From contig OY987247.1 in assembly GCA_963920765.1 (NCBI GenBank), positions 1,984,001 to 2,048,000 of the forward strand: a stretch of DNA of 64,000 nucleotides, read 5' to 3'. Source of the stretch: Ulota crispa (taxonomy: Eukaryota; Streptophyta; Bryopsida; Orthotrichales; Orthotrichaceae). Positions 11,836 through 22,999 of the stretch are shown here, piece after piece. Position 1 is the first letter of the stretch. Every line of letters begins with the position of its first letter. The position numbers were made by a program, and so were the translations under genes. Under the pieces are notes generated by a model. That model was not told the origin of the DNA, ran no database searches, and saw nothing but the letters and a program-made list of their open reading frames with translations.

Positions 11836-12956
11836 TAAATATGAAAATTCTCAAAAACATCTCAAAAATTTGGCTGTAACTTTTAACCTGCTACACTCGA
11901 CTTTTAATACAACATACTTGTGTTGAATCTAAATACGTAAATGTTGATGTTCTTTTTCTTTTGTACTCTATACTTGTTAAGTGTTAATTGTTAACATCCC
12001 AAAGGTGTTGTGCTTTAAGGTACTTCTAAGGTACCCGTAGTATGACATGACTTTGGTTTTCTATTAAATCATTAATGTCAAAATCGAATTTTTATAAAAG
12101 GTCAAAAAAAGAAAAAAAGAAACTGTGAAAAATGAGTGAGAGTTATGATCAAAATTTCACTAATAAAAAACTAGTACCCTAAAATAAATGAGCCACTACC
12201 TTGAATTGTTAATAATGCAATTAAAACATGTTACACACATCTCACTTCCATTCATTTATTTCTCAAAAATATTATCATAATTTTAAACCGTTTTCACTTT
12301 TATGATTCTTTTCAGTTTGAAAAGATATGGTACTTTTTTTCACATTACATATATGATAACTGGTGAAATAATTACATACAAAATCCAAATCATCTTTACT
12401 TCAAATTAATACAAACAAACCGCTTTGGACAAAAACATCAACTTTTTTGTCATTGGAAAGACAGAACCCATGTGACACTACGGTATAAGATTTTTGATAG
12501 GACCAACTATATGTTTCCAATGAGCTTCTAAAGGCAAACTTTTCATCTTCTAACTCCTTGTGCATTAGAATGTCTATCAGGAGGCCTGTTTCTATATGGT
12601 GGGCCTGTGTACTGAGTGCCTTGTGGATGCCCTCCTGTCCGAAGCCCTCGTTACTCTACGGCGGTCCAGTTCATGTAAATTTTTTCAGATGTTCATCAGA
12701 TGATGGTAACCTTTTCTAGAAAAAAAATAGAATAAATTAACTCATACTAGCTCATATCCTTTTATCATTGCTGGTGGGACTGGAGACGCTCAAATCGACA
12801 ACGACGGCTTTTTTATTTGCCACCAGAAGGGACAATAAACCAGACATGTGAGTGGTATGATTTGACGGGTGAAAAATCCTCCTGATTTCAAGGCCTCCCA
12901 TTGGTATCTCTGAAATCTGAACTTCATACTAATCCACAAAAATTCCATGCTAAAGA
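11836..12956. other. Intergenic sequence, nothing recognised
   Basis: AT-rich to about 12540, then more balanced. No supported coding frame or paired repeats were seen. The last 160 bp lead into the poly-G tract. Confidence 0.4.
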
Positions 12957-12979
12957 GGGGGGGGGGGGGGGGGGGGGGG
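12957..12979. repeat. Poly-G tract, 23 G
   Basis: A single uninterrupted G run of 23 lies about 80 bp upstream of a TATA-like motif. Such a run could form a G-quadruplex, and its length is also prone to sequencing error. Confidence 0.9.
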
Positions 12980-13054
12980 AGCAAGCAATAGCAACACACT
13001 ATACAGGCTAAAATCTATACGTCCACCATTGCCTGCGGGACCCACCGGGCCCAC

Positions 13055-13085
13055 CGAGAAAATATAAGCAGCCAATGGGAGAGGA
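13055..13085 (+). promoter_or_regulatory. Putative core promoter of the 13-15 kb unit
   Basis: AAAATATAAGC resembles a TATA box and is followed by a CCAAT motif (GCCAATGGG) near 13072. The first in-frame ATG of the candidate first exon is at 13184, a spacing compatible with a 5' leader of about 90-100 nt. Motif-based only. Confidence 0.35.
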
Positions 13086-13183
13086 CCTTAGGGTGACGGG
13101 ACGAATTTCGAAGCTCCTGGAAATAAAATCGACCCTGCCCATCTGAAGTAAACAAAACCTCGCCATAGCCAGCGCTCTCGTTC

Positions 13184-14758
13184 ATGAGTTTCAGCGATGC
13201 TCGCTTCTTCTCGTCTTCTTCGGAGAAGGTCGCACAGGCGCCAGTGCGCCACCGAAAGAAGAGAAGCTACGATTCCATTGCGGTGCAGGTTTTGTGGCAG
13301 TAAACTTGGCTTGCTTGCTGATTCGGCCGCGCTGCTAAGTTATGTATGCATTATTTCACCTGCAATGTTTTCAGTCGTGCTTCTTCTTGCCGAAGAGAAG
13401 CTACGAATCCATTGCGGTGCAGGTTTTGTGGCAGTAGACTTGGCTTGCTTGCTGATTCGGCCGCGCTGCTAAGCTTATGCATTATTTCACCTGCAATGTT
13501 TCAGTCGTGCTTCTTCTTGGCGGCGCGCTCACCAGTCTGATGTAACTGCCTGCAGCTGTTTAATCCTTTTTGCCATTTTAGTGACGAGCTCCTCACCGCA
13601 GCGCACAGTCTGTCGGTCGGTCGGTCGGCTTCCTCTTCCGTACTCTTGCTTGCTTTTTATTTCCTTATTCATGCTGAAAGTGGCGAGAATATATTTCCTT
13701 TTTTTTTCTTATATTTCTTGTTCTTGAAGTTTGTTTGTCCTGTCGTCCGTTCATGTCATTATCGGCACTGTACTGTTTGCGGCGAAGTCACTGTAGAACT
13801 TGTATCATGATCTAAGTAGTGCGCGTAGTGTGGATGTGTTCTTTGTTTGGTGATTTACTGTTGCTGAGCAAGTCGAGTGTACAAGCTGGAAAAATTATGT
13901 ATAAGCCGCATAGTTTGTGGTAGTACGTGTCGTGAGCATTATTACAAAGAACGGTTGAAGATTCTTAACTCGAGTTTTTCAGAAATCCTGCGTTCTTGCT
14001 AACTGGTTCTGCATTTCTTTTTCAAGATCTTGAGTTCTTGAATGCTAACCGCTCTGACGAAGTGAAGAGCGTTGGAAAAGGTTTTCAAATTGAAGCTGAG
14101 TTAGAAAGCGAGAACGCTTTCGGATTGTGTCGTGATTGGTTCTTTTGTGCTTTGGTGTTAACATGTAGAGCTAAGTGTGTTGTGGTCGCTGCTAATCTTG
14201 TTTGATATTAGGCGCTACGTGGATTTAATGATTGGACGCTGAATGTTCCTTCGTTTTCATGCTCGTGAGTTTTCGGTGCACTAGAGTGTTTTGGAGTTAC
14301 TGATTGACTGGTGAGTGTAATTGAGCTCTAGGTTATCATCTTTGTGGAATTCCTTTGCAGGTTTTTGGATCTTAGTTAGCGTATTTCAGTATGAACTGTA
14401 TAAGAGACGTCTTGATTGTTGGAATATTCGTCATGCTTCGTGGAGTGGGAGAGTCTTTATTGATGAGGTTCGTAAGGAGTTAATAAATCCGGACGTCGTT
14501 TTCTCTTTTGAATCTCCTTGTGACAGCTTTCTCTCGGTTCCCGCTCTTTCTGATAACCGCCAAGAAGTTGCAGTAACGGAAGACATGTTTTGTCGTAGAC
14601 GTCCTTAGAGTCGTAGGCCTCTGTGTATTGTTTATGGTGATATCCAATTATCTTCTATCACAGGAGCCTACGGCTCTGAAGATGGCTACTGCAAGATAGT
14701 TGTGCTCCGGGAACAAGCAATCGGCCTGATTTGGCAATCGACGGAGGTGCATCGGTAA
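13184..14758 (+). CDS. Candidate multi-exon gene of unknown function
   Basis: I do not recognise the product. The model is read by eye. Exon 1, 13184-13288, has 35 codons starting MSFSDARFF, is basic near its end (RHRKKRSYDS) and stops at CAG before a GT donor. Exon 2, 14390-14594, follows a TTTCAG acceptor and starts YELYKRRLDCW. Exon 3, 14664-14754, follows a CACAG acceptor and reads in frame to a TAA at 14756-14758. Phases agree across all joins, giving about 134 residues. Without the second intron, exon 2 ends at a stop near 14608. Further acceptor/donor pairs (15034-15179, flanked by TTTTTCAG and GTACGT) suggest longer or alternative transcripts. A non-coding RNA or a spliced 5' leader is an equally open reading. 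GC content is higher than in the surrounding repeats. Confidence 0.3.
13257..13520 (+). repeat. Tandem duplication of an exon-intron boundary, units of 134 and 130 bp
   Basis: GAGAAGCTAC at 13261 recurs at 13395, and TCAGTCGTGCTTCTTCTTG near 13371 recurs near 13501. Each unit contains the GCGGTGCAG/GTTTTG donor (13288/13289 and 13422/13423) and ends with a TTTCAG acceptor-like site. The second unit could act as a duplicated exon between an acceptor near 13374 and the donor at 13422. Confidence 0.85.
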
Positions 14759-15720
14759 GAAGACTTTCTGCAAGACGATGGAAGCGCCTCGAACAATCGA
14801 TGGCCTTTTTCAATTTCAGATTGACCTGACATCTTCCAGCTAGTAACTTACTACTCAAATTTCATGAAGGCATTTCAGTTAGATTGGCAAGCAGTTTTCC
14901 TTCCGATTGATAACTGAGACTGCTGTAGAATAGGTTCTTTCCAAATGTACTAATCTTTTCAAATTATCTGAAATTTGCCAAATGAAATTACAAATCTTTA
15001 GTTCGAGCTCCTTTATTCTATACATTTTTTCAGGTGTCAGACATTTGCATTATTTGTATGAGCCTAGAACGAGACAAGAAGCTCTACAAGATTTGTTTAA
15101 TTGGATCTGTACAGTCAGTTTTCACGGTTAGAGTGGTGAGCAAAGTACTCGTCGTCAAAAAAAAATCTTGGATTCAAGAGGTACGTTGAACAAACGTATT
15201 TCTGGAGCTTTTGCTGAGATGCTCAAATGAATCCTTTCTACAATAGACTTGGAGCTTCTGTAACCAATTTAGTTGGTCCTATTCTCAAAACAACGTGAAA
15301 GATTGCGGATTCAGAAAATCCATTACGACAGGGTAGGCGGCTCTGAGTAAGTAGAGAAAATAAAATTCTTCGAAGTTTTTGAAGTCGCTCGTTCGATAAC
15401 AATGAAGATTCTGCCGTGGGGTGGAATAGGGGGGTATATATTTCAGTGACTCAAAAAATGCTAGTTGTCCAAATCAGGGCGGGGCATGTAACGATCAAAT
15501 CCTCAACGATTTCGTTTTCAACACATTATGCTATCACTTGTGAAGTAATTACGCGATGGAGACGAATGAATAATGTGCCAGTCGTGACTCGTGAGTATGA
15601 TAAATTGCCGACATGTAGTATTGCCACTATTGTGACGATCGATATTTCGTCATGGAATCAAGGATGAAAGCTAATAATATAACATAAACTTGTGTTACAG
15701 TTGCAAATGGATCTAAACAT
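14759..15720 (+). other. Downstream part of the 13-15 kb unit
   Basis: A segment bounded by a strong acceptor (CATTTTTTCAG, ending 15033) and a strong donor (CAAGAG/GTACGT, near 15180) is open in one frame (VSDICIICMSLERDKK...). Another TTACAG acceptor-like site lies near 15702. No homology was recognised and no polyadenylation region could be fixed. Confidence 0.25.
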
Positions 15721-16092
15721 TCCGACGGGCCCACTGCGGCCCCGGTTGCTGGGGCGACAATGTAGCTAGCTCTCGAAATCCTGTCCCCAAATCCTCCGTC
15801 TTGTCTGAAGCTACTATTCATTGGAGAACAACAAAATCCACGCCGGTCTAAATTGCTCTGATGCCGGGGCCACCGGCTGTTTGAACAGGCGGTTTCCAAA
15901 ACCGCTGGTTTCAGCAGCCGGTTTTTATTATTTGGGCCACACAGGACTTTTGGGTTTCATACTGGCTTTTCAGTTTTCAGCAATTTCCATTGAGTTCCAG
16001 CAACTCCAGCCGCGTTCCAGCATCTGGTTCACAATTCACAACAAGTGCCAATATTTTTGATGAAATTATTGTGAAATTTTCATTTTTTTTTA
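15721..16092. other. GC-richer spacer, nothing recognised
   Basis: A mixed-composition stretch contains a short inverted CCGGCTG/CAGCCGG pair (about 15868-15922). No gene could be supported. Confidence 0.35.
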
Positions 16093-16495
16093 GGAAATTG
16101 ATATGGGCACACCTTGAAATCGATATATGCACACTTCTAGCATAAATTTCAGATTTTTTCCATCAAAAAGTTAGAATTCAAAAATTCTGAATTTAGATTT
16201 GGACTTAGAGATCTTGATTTAGTCTAAAACTATAAAGGAAGGTACAATTGAACAATGCCCAATGAAAAAGCTTATTTTTTTTTACAAACATAAGTAAAAG
16301 TAAAAGTAAAAATTTACCGTTTAGCTAAGCTTTTTTAGTGGGTATTGTTCAATGGTAACCTCTTTTATAGTTCCAGACTAAAGCAACGTCTCTCAATCCA
16401 AATTCAAAATTTTCCATTTAAATTTTTGATGATAAAAATATAAAATTCACCCTCAAGTGGGGGGAGGAGTATTGGGTGTGCCCATATCAGTTTCC
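16093..16495. mobile_element. Foldback element, family MU-G
   Basis: The inverted ends are GGAAATTGATATGGGCACAC and the matching GTGTGCCCATATCAGTTTCC. The arms share the GATTTAGTCTARAAC..TAAA block and meet near 16300. Related copies are 38179-38582, the interrupted 16603-17775 and the inner palindrome at 28438-28855. No target duplication is clear at this copy. Confidence 0.7.
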
Positions 16496-16775
16496 ACAAA
16501 TTTTTGTAAACAGAGATAAGTCTTTTTAAATAGTAATTTTTAGAAATTAAAATTTACTATGTTTAATTTAAGTTGGATAAAAATACAAGAATGATTAATT
16601 AAGGATATTGATATATGCACACCGGAGGTCAAATATATGCACCTAGGGGGTGATATCTTTTAGAGATTTACCATCTACAAGTTACAATATGGAAATTTTA
16701 CATTCAAATATGGATTTGGAAATCTTGAATTAGTCTAGAACCACAAAGAGGGTTACAATCAAACAACTCCTAGGA

Positions 16776-17471
16776 ACACCATATTAGGTAAATTGGGGAA
16801 AACGGAGGTACCATTTTGTACTCCACCTTCATCTTAAATACAACAAATGTAGGCATAGCTATAGCTGAAAGTTCAAAACTACTTGGAATTCTTGTAGGGA
16901 ATTATTGAAACTTCAATATTGTACAAGAAATTGTATAGTTTTTATTAGGGGAAATTACAAATAGGGGCACAAAAATGAAAAACATTACAAATAGGGGTAC
17001 AGTTTCAAAATAATTACAAATAAGGGCGCAATTTCAAAATAATTTGTAAATTTTTGTAATTTTTTTTGGTTTTGACATTGGTTGATTTAGACATATCACA
17101 TTAAATGTTAGCAAACTTCCAAAAAATTTAGAGGTCTTTACAAAAATTGTCATCCCCTTTACTAAAACTTCTTTATTTAGGCTTCATTTGGAGAGGCCTT
17201 TAAGTTTTTTGGAAGCTAGCTAACATTTAATGTGATATGTCTCCATCAACCAATGTCAAATCCAAAAAAATTACAAAAGTTTACAACTTATTTTGAAATT
17301 GCGCCCCTATTTGTAATTATTTTGAAACTGTGCCCCTATTTGTAATATTTTTCATTTTTGTGCCCTTGTTTGTAATTTCCCCTTTTTGTTAATATGCTAA
17401 ATTTTACATAATGAAAAAAAATTGAAAAAGTCCCAAAATGTACTATTTTCCCAATTTACTTAACATAATGT
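16776..17471. mobile_element. HH element inserted in a MU-G foldback
   Basis: The ends ACACCATATTAGGTAAATTGG (left) and its inverse with changes (right) are flanked by CTAGGA on both sides (16770-16775 and 17472-17477), suggesting a 6-bp duplication. The element is itself split by the MU-I foldback at 16948-17382. Confidence 0.65.
16948..17382. mobile_element. Foldback element, family MU-I, with 9-bp duplication
   Basis: Long inverted arms start GGGGAAATTACAAATAGGGG, and the right end is the inverse. The flanks TTTTTATTA (16939-16947) and TTTTTGTTA (17383-17391) match at 8 of 9 bases, as expected for a Mutator-like element. A further copy enters the window at 63824 and runs off its end. Confidence 0.8.
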
Positions 17472-17775
17472 CTAGGAGAAAACCTTAACTAGTAAGCAAA
17501 TTACTACTGTAGTACTTGTTAGAAAAACAATTAAACTTTTCCACTAGGAGTTGTTCAATTGTAACCTTCTTTATGGTTCTAGATTAATTCAAGATTGCTA
17601 AATCCTAATTTCAATTCAAGTATTCCAAATTTAACATGTTCACAAGAAATATCTAAAAAAATTCTCCCTTAGTGTACATATATCTACCTCGGTTGTGCAT
17701 ATATCAAACTTGAAGTATGCACATATCAAATCTCAAATGTGCATACATGAAACCTCAAGTGTGCATATATCAAAT

Positions 17776-18483
17776 TTTATAATTTACACAACCTTTGAAT
17801 AGAAATGAATAGCAATGAAGACGTTGAATTCAAATTTTTGGAAGAAACCTTAACAATTTTATTGCTAGTTATATGTATAAAAATAAAATTTTAACATCTC
17901 ATATGTTTATTTAATTTAGAGTAGAAGTTGAGAGGATTATGACAATGTTAAAGTATTTGTGAATTTTCTTTGTTATATTATCACTTATAACTTATTTGAA
18001 AATTTTGGTGAAGCAATTCAATAAATGTACAAACAGCTAAAACTTAAATCATTGAATGCAAAAAGGGTTGTACCTAATATGCTTTATTTTTATGTTTTTT
18101 GTACATCCCTTCAAACTTGTTCTTTATATAAATTTTCAAAACATATTATCATACAATATACATATATATAATCAATGAATATTATAGAATTAAAATGCAA
18201 TAATCAGAAAAGATATCTGTAATATATACAAATATATGAATATATATGATAATTAATAAAACATCAATAGTCTATAATTCAATGACTATGGATAAAGTCA
18301 TCAACAACATAAATATAAAACAAAAATCAAATAAAACATAATAAACACTCATAATTTTATAAACTTCAATGTCTTTCAATTTAAACCACTGGAACCGCTG
18401 CTTCCTTCTCCACCACGTCCAAATTCAAGCTTCAAGCAAAGAAGACTCATCTTCAAGTCTTCACTCCTTTGCAACTTTTATTT
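17776..18483. other. Very AT-rich sequence, nothing recognised
   Basis: Low-complexity AT text with many TATATA runs lies downstream of the broken trihelix gene. No gene or paired repeat was seen. It may contain the 3' end of that former gene. Confidence 0.4.
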
Positions 18484-19291
18484 CTACATCCACATAGCAG
18501 CCTCGTGAAGACAAACGTCTAAACTCTGCTGATTGCCATGAATCTCCACAACCAATGCCATGTGATCACTAGCAAGTTTTACTTTTGTTTTTTCCATTGT
18601 CTTGTAGGTATCCACAAACTTTTCAAACACCTTTGCCATTGGAGCTTGCAATAGAGTCATCAAGTTTCTTCCTTTTTTTCCCCTTGCTATTGACTTTTCC
18701 CACAACACCATCCAATTTGCAAACACGTTCACATGGCGAGTCTAAAGAATCCTGCAACTCTATGATAGGATTGTTGTCCCCAACCTCACGAATTGTATCT
18801 TCAACAACCTCGGAATCACCATCTAAATTTGGCGTCATCTCAATCGGACTACTTGGAGCTTCCAAGTTGAAATCAATAATTCTTGGGCCCTCGTAATCAT
18901 CCAAATTGACAACGGTGCTGGTAAAAGGTACTTCATTGCCGCTGTCCATCGCACCAGGCAATTCAGCAGCTTTTGGTGTGGATCCCCATAAAAAATTGCA
19001 AGCGTCATACCATTGCCAAGTAGAAGGCGTCCCTCTAGTAACCTTCACAACCTCTTCATTTTCTTTTTTGTACACCTTGCACTAATTGATCTTGGTTTGG
19101 ATGTTTGCAACTGTGAAAGTCTTCTGAAATACCTCATTGAAAGTTGTCGCAAATTCTTGCCAATGACGCGCTTTCAGGTTTCCACGGTTGATGCGCATGA
19201 CATATTGCTTTTCATACAACTCCAAAAGTGTTGTCACATGTTGGTCTTCCCACCTCACCATTTTTTTTTTGGGAGCCATCATAACCTGCAT
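18484..19291 (-). pseudogene. Broken SIP1-like trihelix (Myb/SANT-like) DNA-binding protein gene
   Basis: The first 69 residues from an ATG at 19291 (a second and third ATG at 19282 and 19279 are alternatives) contain MVRWEDQHVTTLLELYEKQY and NLKARHWQEFATTFNEVF, the tryptophan-spaced helices of the trihelix/SANT-like fold of plant SIP1-clade factors. An in-frame TAG at 19082-19084 interrupts the domain. The same frame continues with CKVYKKENEEV and a WQWYDACNFLWG helix, then an acidic middle and a basic KGKKRKKLDD stretch, to a stop at 18623. A -/+1 shift around 18625-18660 is needed to reach the conserved-looking helical tail (VFEKFVDTYKTMEKTKVKLASDH...), which ends at 18484. Both breaks are single-event changes, so decay is probably recent. 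An alternative is the Myb-like second protein of a PIF/Harbinger transposon, though no transposase is near. Confidence 0.7.
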
Positions 19292-19613
19292 TCACCTACC
19301 AAATAAAATTGTCAAAACAATATTATATATATAAATGAATAAGAAATAAAATAAAATATAAACATCCAAATCTAGATGCACAAGGTCATACTTACATCTA
19401 TCTAAACAACTGCATCATCAATTTTCCAAAAGAAATTGCAATCAAAACTTGTATTTGTATGATAAAAAAAATTAAACATTCTAACTAAGTATTAATTAAA
19501 TAAAACCTCCAACCCAAATTCCTAATAAATTGTGAAACAATAGAAAATAAACAAAATTTTGAAAGTAAGATCAAATGCAAAAAAACAAAAACAAAAACAT
19601 CAAAGGAAACTGA

Positions 19614-19675
19614 AATTTACTTGAAAATTGAGATGAAGAATGCTTAGTTGAGTTTAAAAAGTGTCTTATATACTT
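19614..19675 (-). promoter_or_regulatory. TATA-like motif and 5' leader of the trihelix gene
   Basis: On the minus strand GTATATAAGAC (about 19664-19672) is a good TATA box. It is followed by a possible 5'-leader donor (AAGTAAAT near 19618) and an acceptor TGCAG just before the ATG-ATG at 19282/19279. The splice choice is inference. Confidence 0.35.
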
Positions 19676-20151
19676 GAGGGACTCTTATATGAGTCCTTGG
19701 AGTACCTAGAAAAAGAGTGTGAACCCACCTTTGCAATGGTGGGCTCATATGGGAGGAAGTGCCATTTGGCACTTCCACAAGAATAACTTTTATAAAAAAA
19801 GAACCATGGAAGGAACTGCCGATTTGAGGGGTCTAGAAACTACCGGTTTAAGTTGGAGGCTGGAACTGGAAAAGTGACTTGGAGAGCAAGGAATCTCGTC
19901 TAAAAAGTCAAACTGCCTTCCAAATGTGCAGTTTTTTGCCTTGTGTGGCCCGACCTTGAGTCTCTGAAAGCAACTATGTGGAGCTAGGGTAAAAATCCTT
20001 GAATTTTAGAAATCTAGCATTAGGAATTTGAATCTAGGAATTTGAATTCACATTTAGGGCTGGCTCACAGTAAGTTAGGATTGTAGGAGCACCCAATACC
20101 AATAGTGTACCTAATGGCATCACTCTCTACACAAGGTGGTCATTCTAGAAT

Positions 20152-21822
20152 TTAACCTCTAAAGGACCCAAGTCCCCTTGGGGGACTTTTGGAATTTTGG
20201 GTAGACTTGTGTGACCTCAATTTTGGACATAGTTTTTTGAAACTTTTTATGGGTGTGTAGGACTATATAAGGTTTGTGGGATGAAAAAAATCATGTGATT
20301 ATGCCACTCGGTTCAAAAGTTATGGGATTTTTTTAGCCAAAAGCAGTTCAAGGGGCAGCTTGGGATAGGGAAAGTATATTGACTTGGAGGGGGAGCAAGG
20401 AGGGGTTGCCACATGTTGCTATGGTGGTCCCATTATTTTGTCATTGTCCCCTTTCATTTCCAATCATTTGCAAAAACATGAGCCCTCCAGGCCTCCACAA
20501 GGCCCCTAACAACCCCTTTCAAGGGGTCTCCTTAATTGTTTTAATTTGTACTTTGAGAAAACCAAAATTCTTTACACCCTACTATGCCTTTGAGTGCAAT
20601 CATAGCTCACATTGGCATGTCCAATTTTCATTGGGTGTCACAATTACATCTATTGTACATATTACCATGGTCCTTTTTCTCTATATTAAAGTCTTCAACC
20701 TAGTACTTGTGAGGGTAACATTTAGTTATGATTGTGTACAATAATAGGAGAATAATTAAGAAATTGTGACATAGTACTAGATTGCCATTTTCTATTCATA
20801 GTTTCTGTGATGTACAATAGGAAAGTCATACGAGGTAGAGACACTTCACACAAGTTCTCACATGTTTCTAATGTACTTGGCCTAGGCTTAGCAAATGTTA
20901 AGAGTGTTAATTTTTAAGGGCCTTGTGGAGGGTTCAAAATTTTGCAAACGTAGGAGGTTAGATTAGGCTTTGGAGCTTCAAAATTTTAGAGATTTTGAGT
21001 TTTTTAACTATTTTTTTGACTTTAGAAATACATATTTATCTTCAAACACCATGTTTGGATTTTCCATATCTAAAAACATGTGGTGGGAAATTTCACTCAA
21101 AAATGTCATAGTGTATTGGCAAAACTTGTCATATAGTGACATTGCAATAATTTATAGGATGTGTTACGTGTCTTTGGTTGCCTTGAAAATTGGTGTACTA
21201 ATGTGTAACTTGATAATGTATAAGACAAAATCACATCTTCAAGGTCTATAGTGCAAAACAAATCAGCAAATATCAATCAAAGCCATCTGAAATTTTCGGG
21301 CACAATGGGGAAAAAAAATCCCTTCAAATGCTTATAACTTTCAATCTGTACTGTCAAAGGTCACAAAATTTTTACTGCTTCTTCTTCTACAAGTGCATTA
21401 CAAAATCTTATAGTTAGATTTCCAAGAGAAGCATTCTAATGGAATTTTTGATGAATGCAGCTGTAAGGTAGCAGCACTCTTAACCGTCAACTTAAAGGTT
21501 TTGTATATGATGATCATTAATAAAAATCTAGCAAATTATAGGATCCTAATAGCAAGAGAAAAATGATGAGTTTGCACTTTTTGAATGTATTATTTGGATA
21601 TTTTGAGAATAAGTAGTGATTTTTTAAAGAGCTCACTGCAATTGCCCCTAATACCAACACTAAGGTTTCATGTCAGTTCACATGTTGTACATCCTTGTAA
21701 TTGCATCCATTCATTTCCACATATTTTTCAAGATTTAGAGGTGATGGTTATGGATGTTGCTACCTTAGGGGCAGTTTTGAGTGGTTTTTGGCAAAAAATG
21801 GCCTTGGTATGTTAGGGGTTAA
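20152..21822. mobile_element. TTAA-bounded insertion, TTAA-A-related
   Basis: The left end TTAACCTCTAAAGG and right end TAGGGGTTAA have TTAA at 20152-20155 and 21819-21822. The left portion resembles the element starting at 33051 (GGACTTTTGGAATTTTGGG, TTTTGAAACTTTTTATGG). A TA-N element (21466-21765) is nested inside. The two ends match only briefly, so this may be two elements merged. Confidence 0.5.
21466..21765. mobile_element. TA-N MITE, 300 bp, nested
   Basis: The ends AGGTAGCAGCACTCTTAACCG and GATGTTGCTACCT are bordered by TA (21464-21465, 21766-21767). It is inverse-collinear with 8996-9310. Confidence 0.7.
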
Positions 21823-21906
21823 ATCTAGGTTCACTATAGATAGCTTATCATTTTAGTCAACAATGACTCAACAACGATAGGCTATCTATTGTGTACCTAG
21901 ATTTAA
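21822..21906. repeat. Short hairpin, 85 bp
   Basis: AAATCTAGGTTCACTATAGATAGC-like text at the left pairs with GCTATCTATTGTGTACCTAGATTT-like text at the right. Arms of about 26 bp surround a loop of about 30 nt. It may be a minimal foldback; termini are unclear. Confidence 0.6.
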
Positions 21907-21983
21907 GTTTTAGAATGACCACCTTGTATAGAGAGTGATGCCATTAGGTACGTACACTATTAGTATTGGATGCTCCTACCTTA

Positions 21984-22999
21984 TGTCCCATATATCCCAA
22001 ATTTTTGGGGTTGTTAAGGGCAAAATGGAAGATTGAAGAAAGTCATGAATATTGATACAAACATATTGGTGGGGTTTGGGCATAAAGTTGGGTCTAACAA
22101 AATTGTTTATCTAAACTTGGAGTGAAGTTCCATTGTTTTTAGCGCCAAAACTTCTAAAAAGTGCAATTAAGATTGGAGGTTTGGTTGCCATTTGGGACTT
22201 TGGGCATTTAGAATTGCTTACATAGAGCTGCCAAATATAGTGCAAAGAGCATCTTAAATGGTCACACTTTTTATGTTGAGAAATTATCCTTCTGCATGCA
22301 TGATTTTAGGGATGCAACCATGAGCTACTGCTTGGTGCTCTTATTGGTCATAATTGTATTTAGATTTGTCTTTCAATAAAATATAGATATGTGTAATACT
22401 AAAATAAATAAATACATGTTTTTGATCATGATTTGAGTATTAGAATATGGAATGGGTGCTTGCATTCTTTAAAGGACTTAATTAAAAATACTCAATTTTG
22501 TAGTGATTACTTTTTGGACTCATGTGCTCTATTTACAAGTGGTTTTTAAATCACGATGGCTATAACCTATGATCAAGAATAACTACCTATGCATCTTTTA
22601 CTTTAATAAACTGCAGTTAAGTCATACCAAGTCAAAATATTTCAATTTAAATGACCAAAGATATATTTCTTCTTTGACTTAACCTTAAAAAAATTCAAAA
22701 TTGCTAAGCTGACCTAATTTTTTTTCGGGTGTCCTCTTTCCCTAAGATGGTCAATTTATGAGCCTCCTACCTTATGTAAACAACCAAGGTGTGGGACTTG
22801 GAAATAATTTTAAGAGCCAAGTGCCCAAGTCCCATCTTTTGAATTTACACGAATTAGAATCTCAAATTTCAGTGGGACATGGGACATGGGAGTGAACAGT
22901 CCCTTAGATTTAGAGACCTGGAGTTAATTTTAGCAATCAAAAAGAAAATAAAATGAGCAACTTCATAATAAGGACAGATTCTTACTTTTACTTTTCTTG
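21984..22999. other. AT-rich intergenic sequence with an isolated TA-N-like end
   Basis: CTCCTACCTTATG near 22763 resembles a TA-N right terminus without a partner. Nothing else was recognised. Confidence 0.4.

Larger units (their letters stand above)
16603..17775. mobile_element. MU-G foldback carrying two layers of insertions
   Basis: The left arm (16603-16769) and right arm (17478-17775) are inverted and share GGTTCTAGA-type and ACAACTCCTAG-type blocks. An HH element (16776-17471) splits the middle, and a MU-I foldback (16948-17382) sits inside that. At the right end GTGCATATATCAAA-type text is reiterated about four times (17694-17780). Confidence 0.65.
20083..21981. mobile_element. TA-N-related element split by a TTAA insertion
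   Basis: The outer arms are inverted: GTAGGAGCACCCAATACC ... ACAAGGTGGTCATTCTAGAA at 20083-20151, and its inverse at 21905-21981, ending GGATGCTCCTACCT followed by TA. Between them lie a TTAA-bounded insert (20152-21822) and a small hairpin (21822-21906). The left terminus is altered, so its TA cannot be read with certainty. Confidence 0.6.

Noticed and set aside
18585-18896. 103-codon plus-strand frame
   Set aside because: Antisense shadow of the trihelix remnant.
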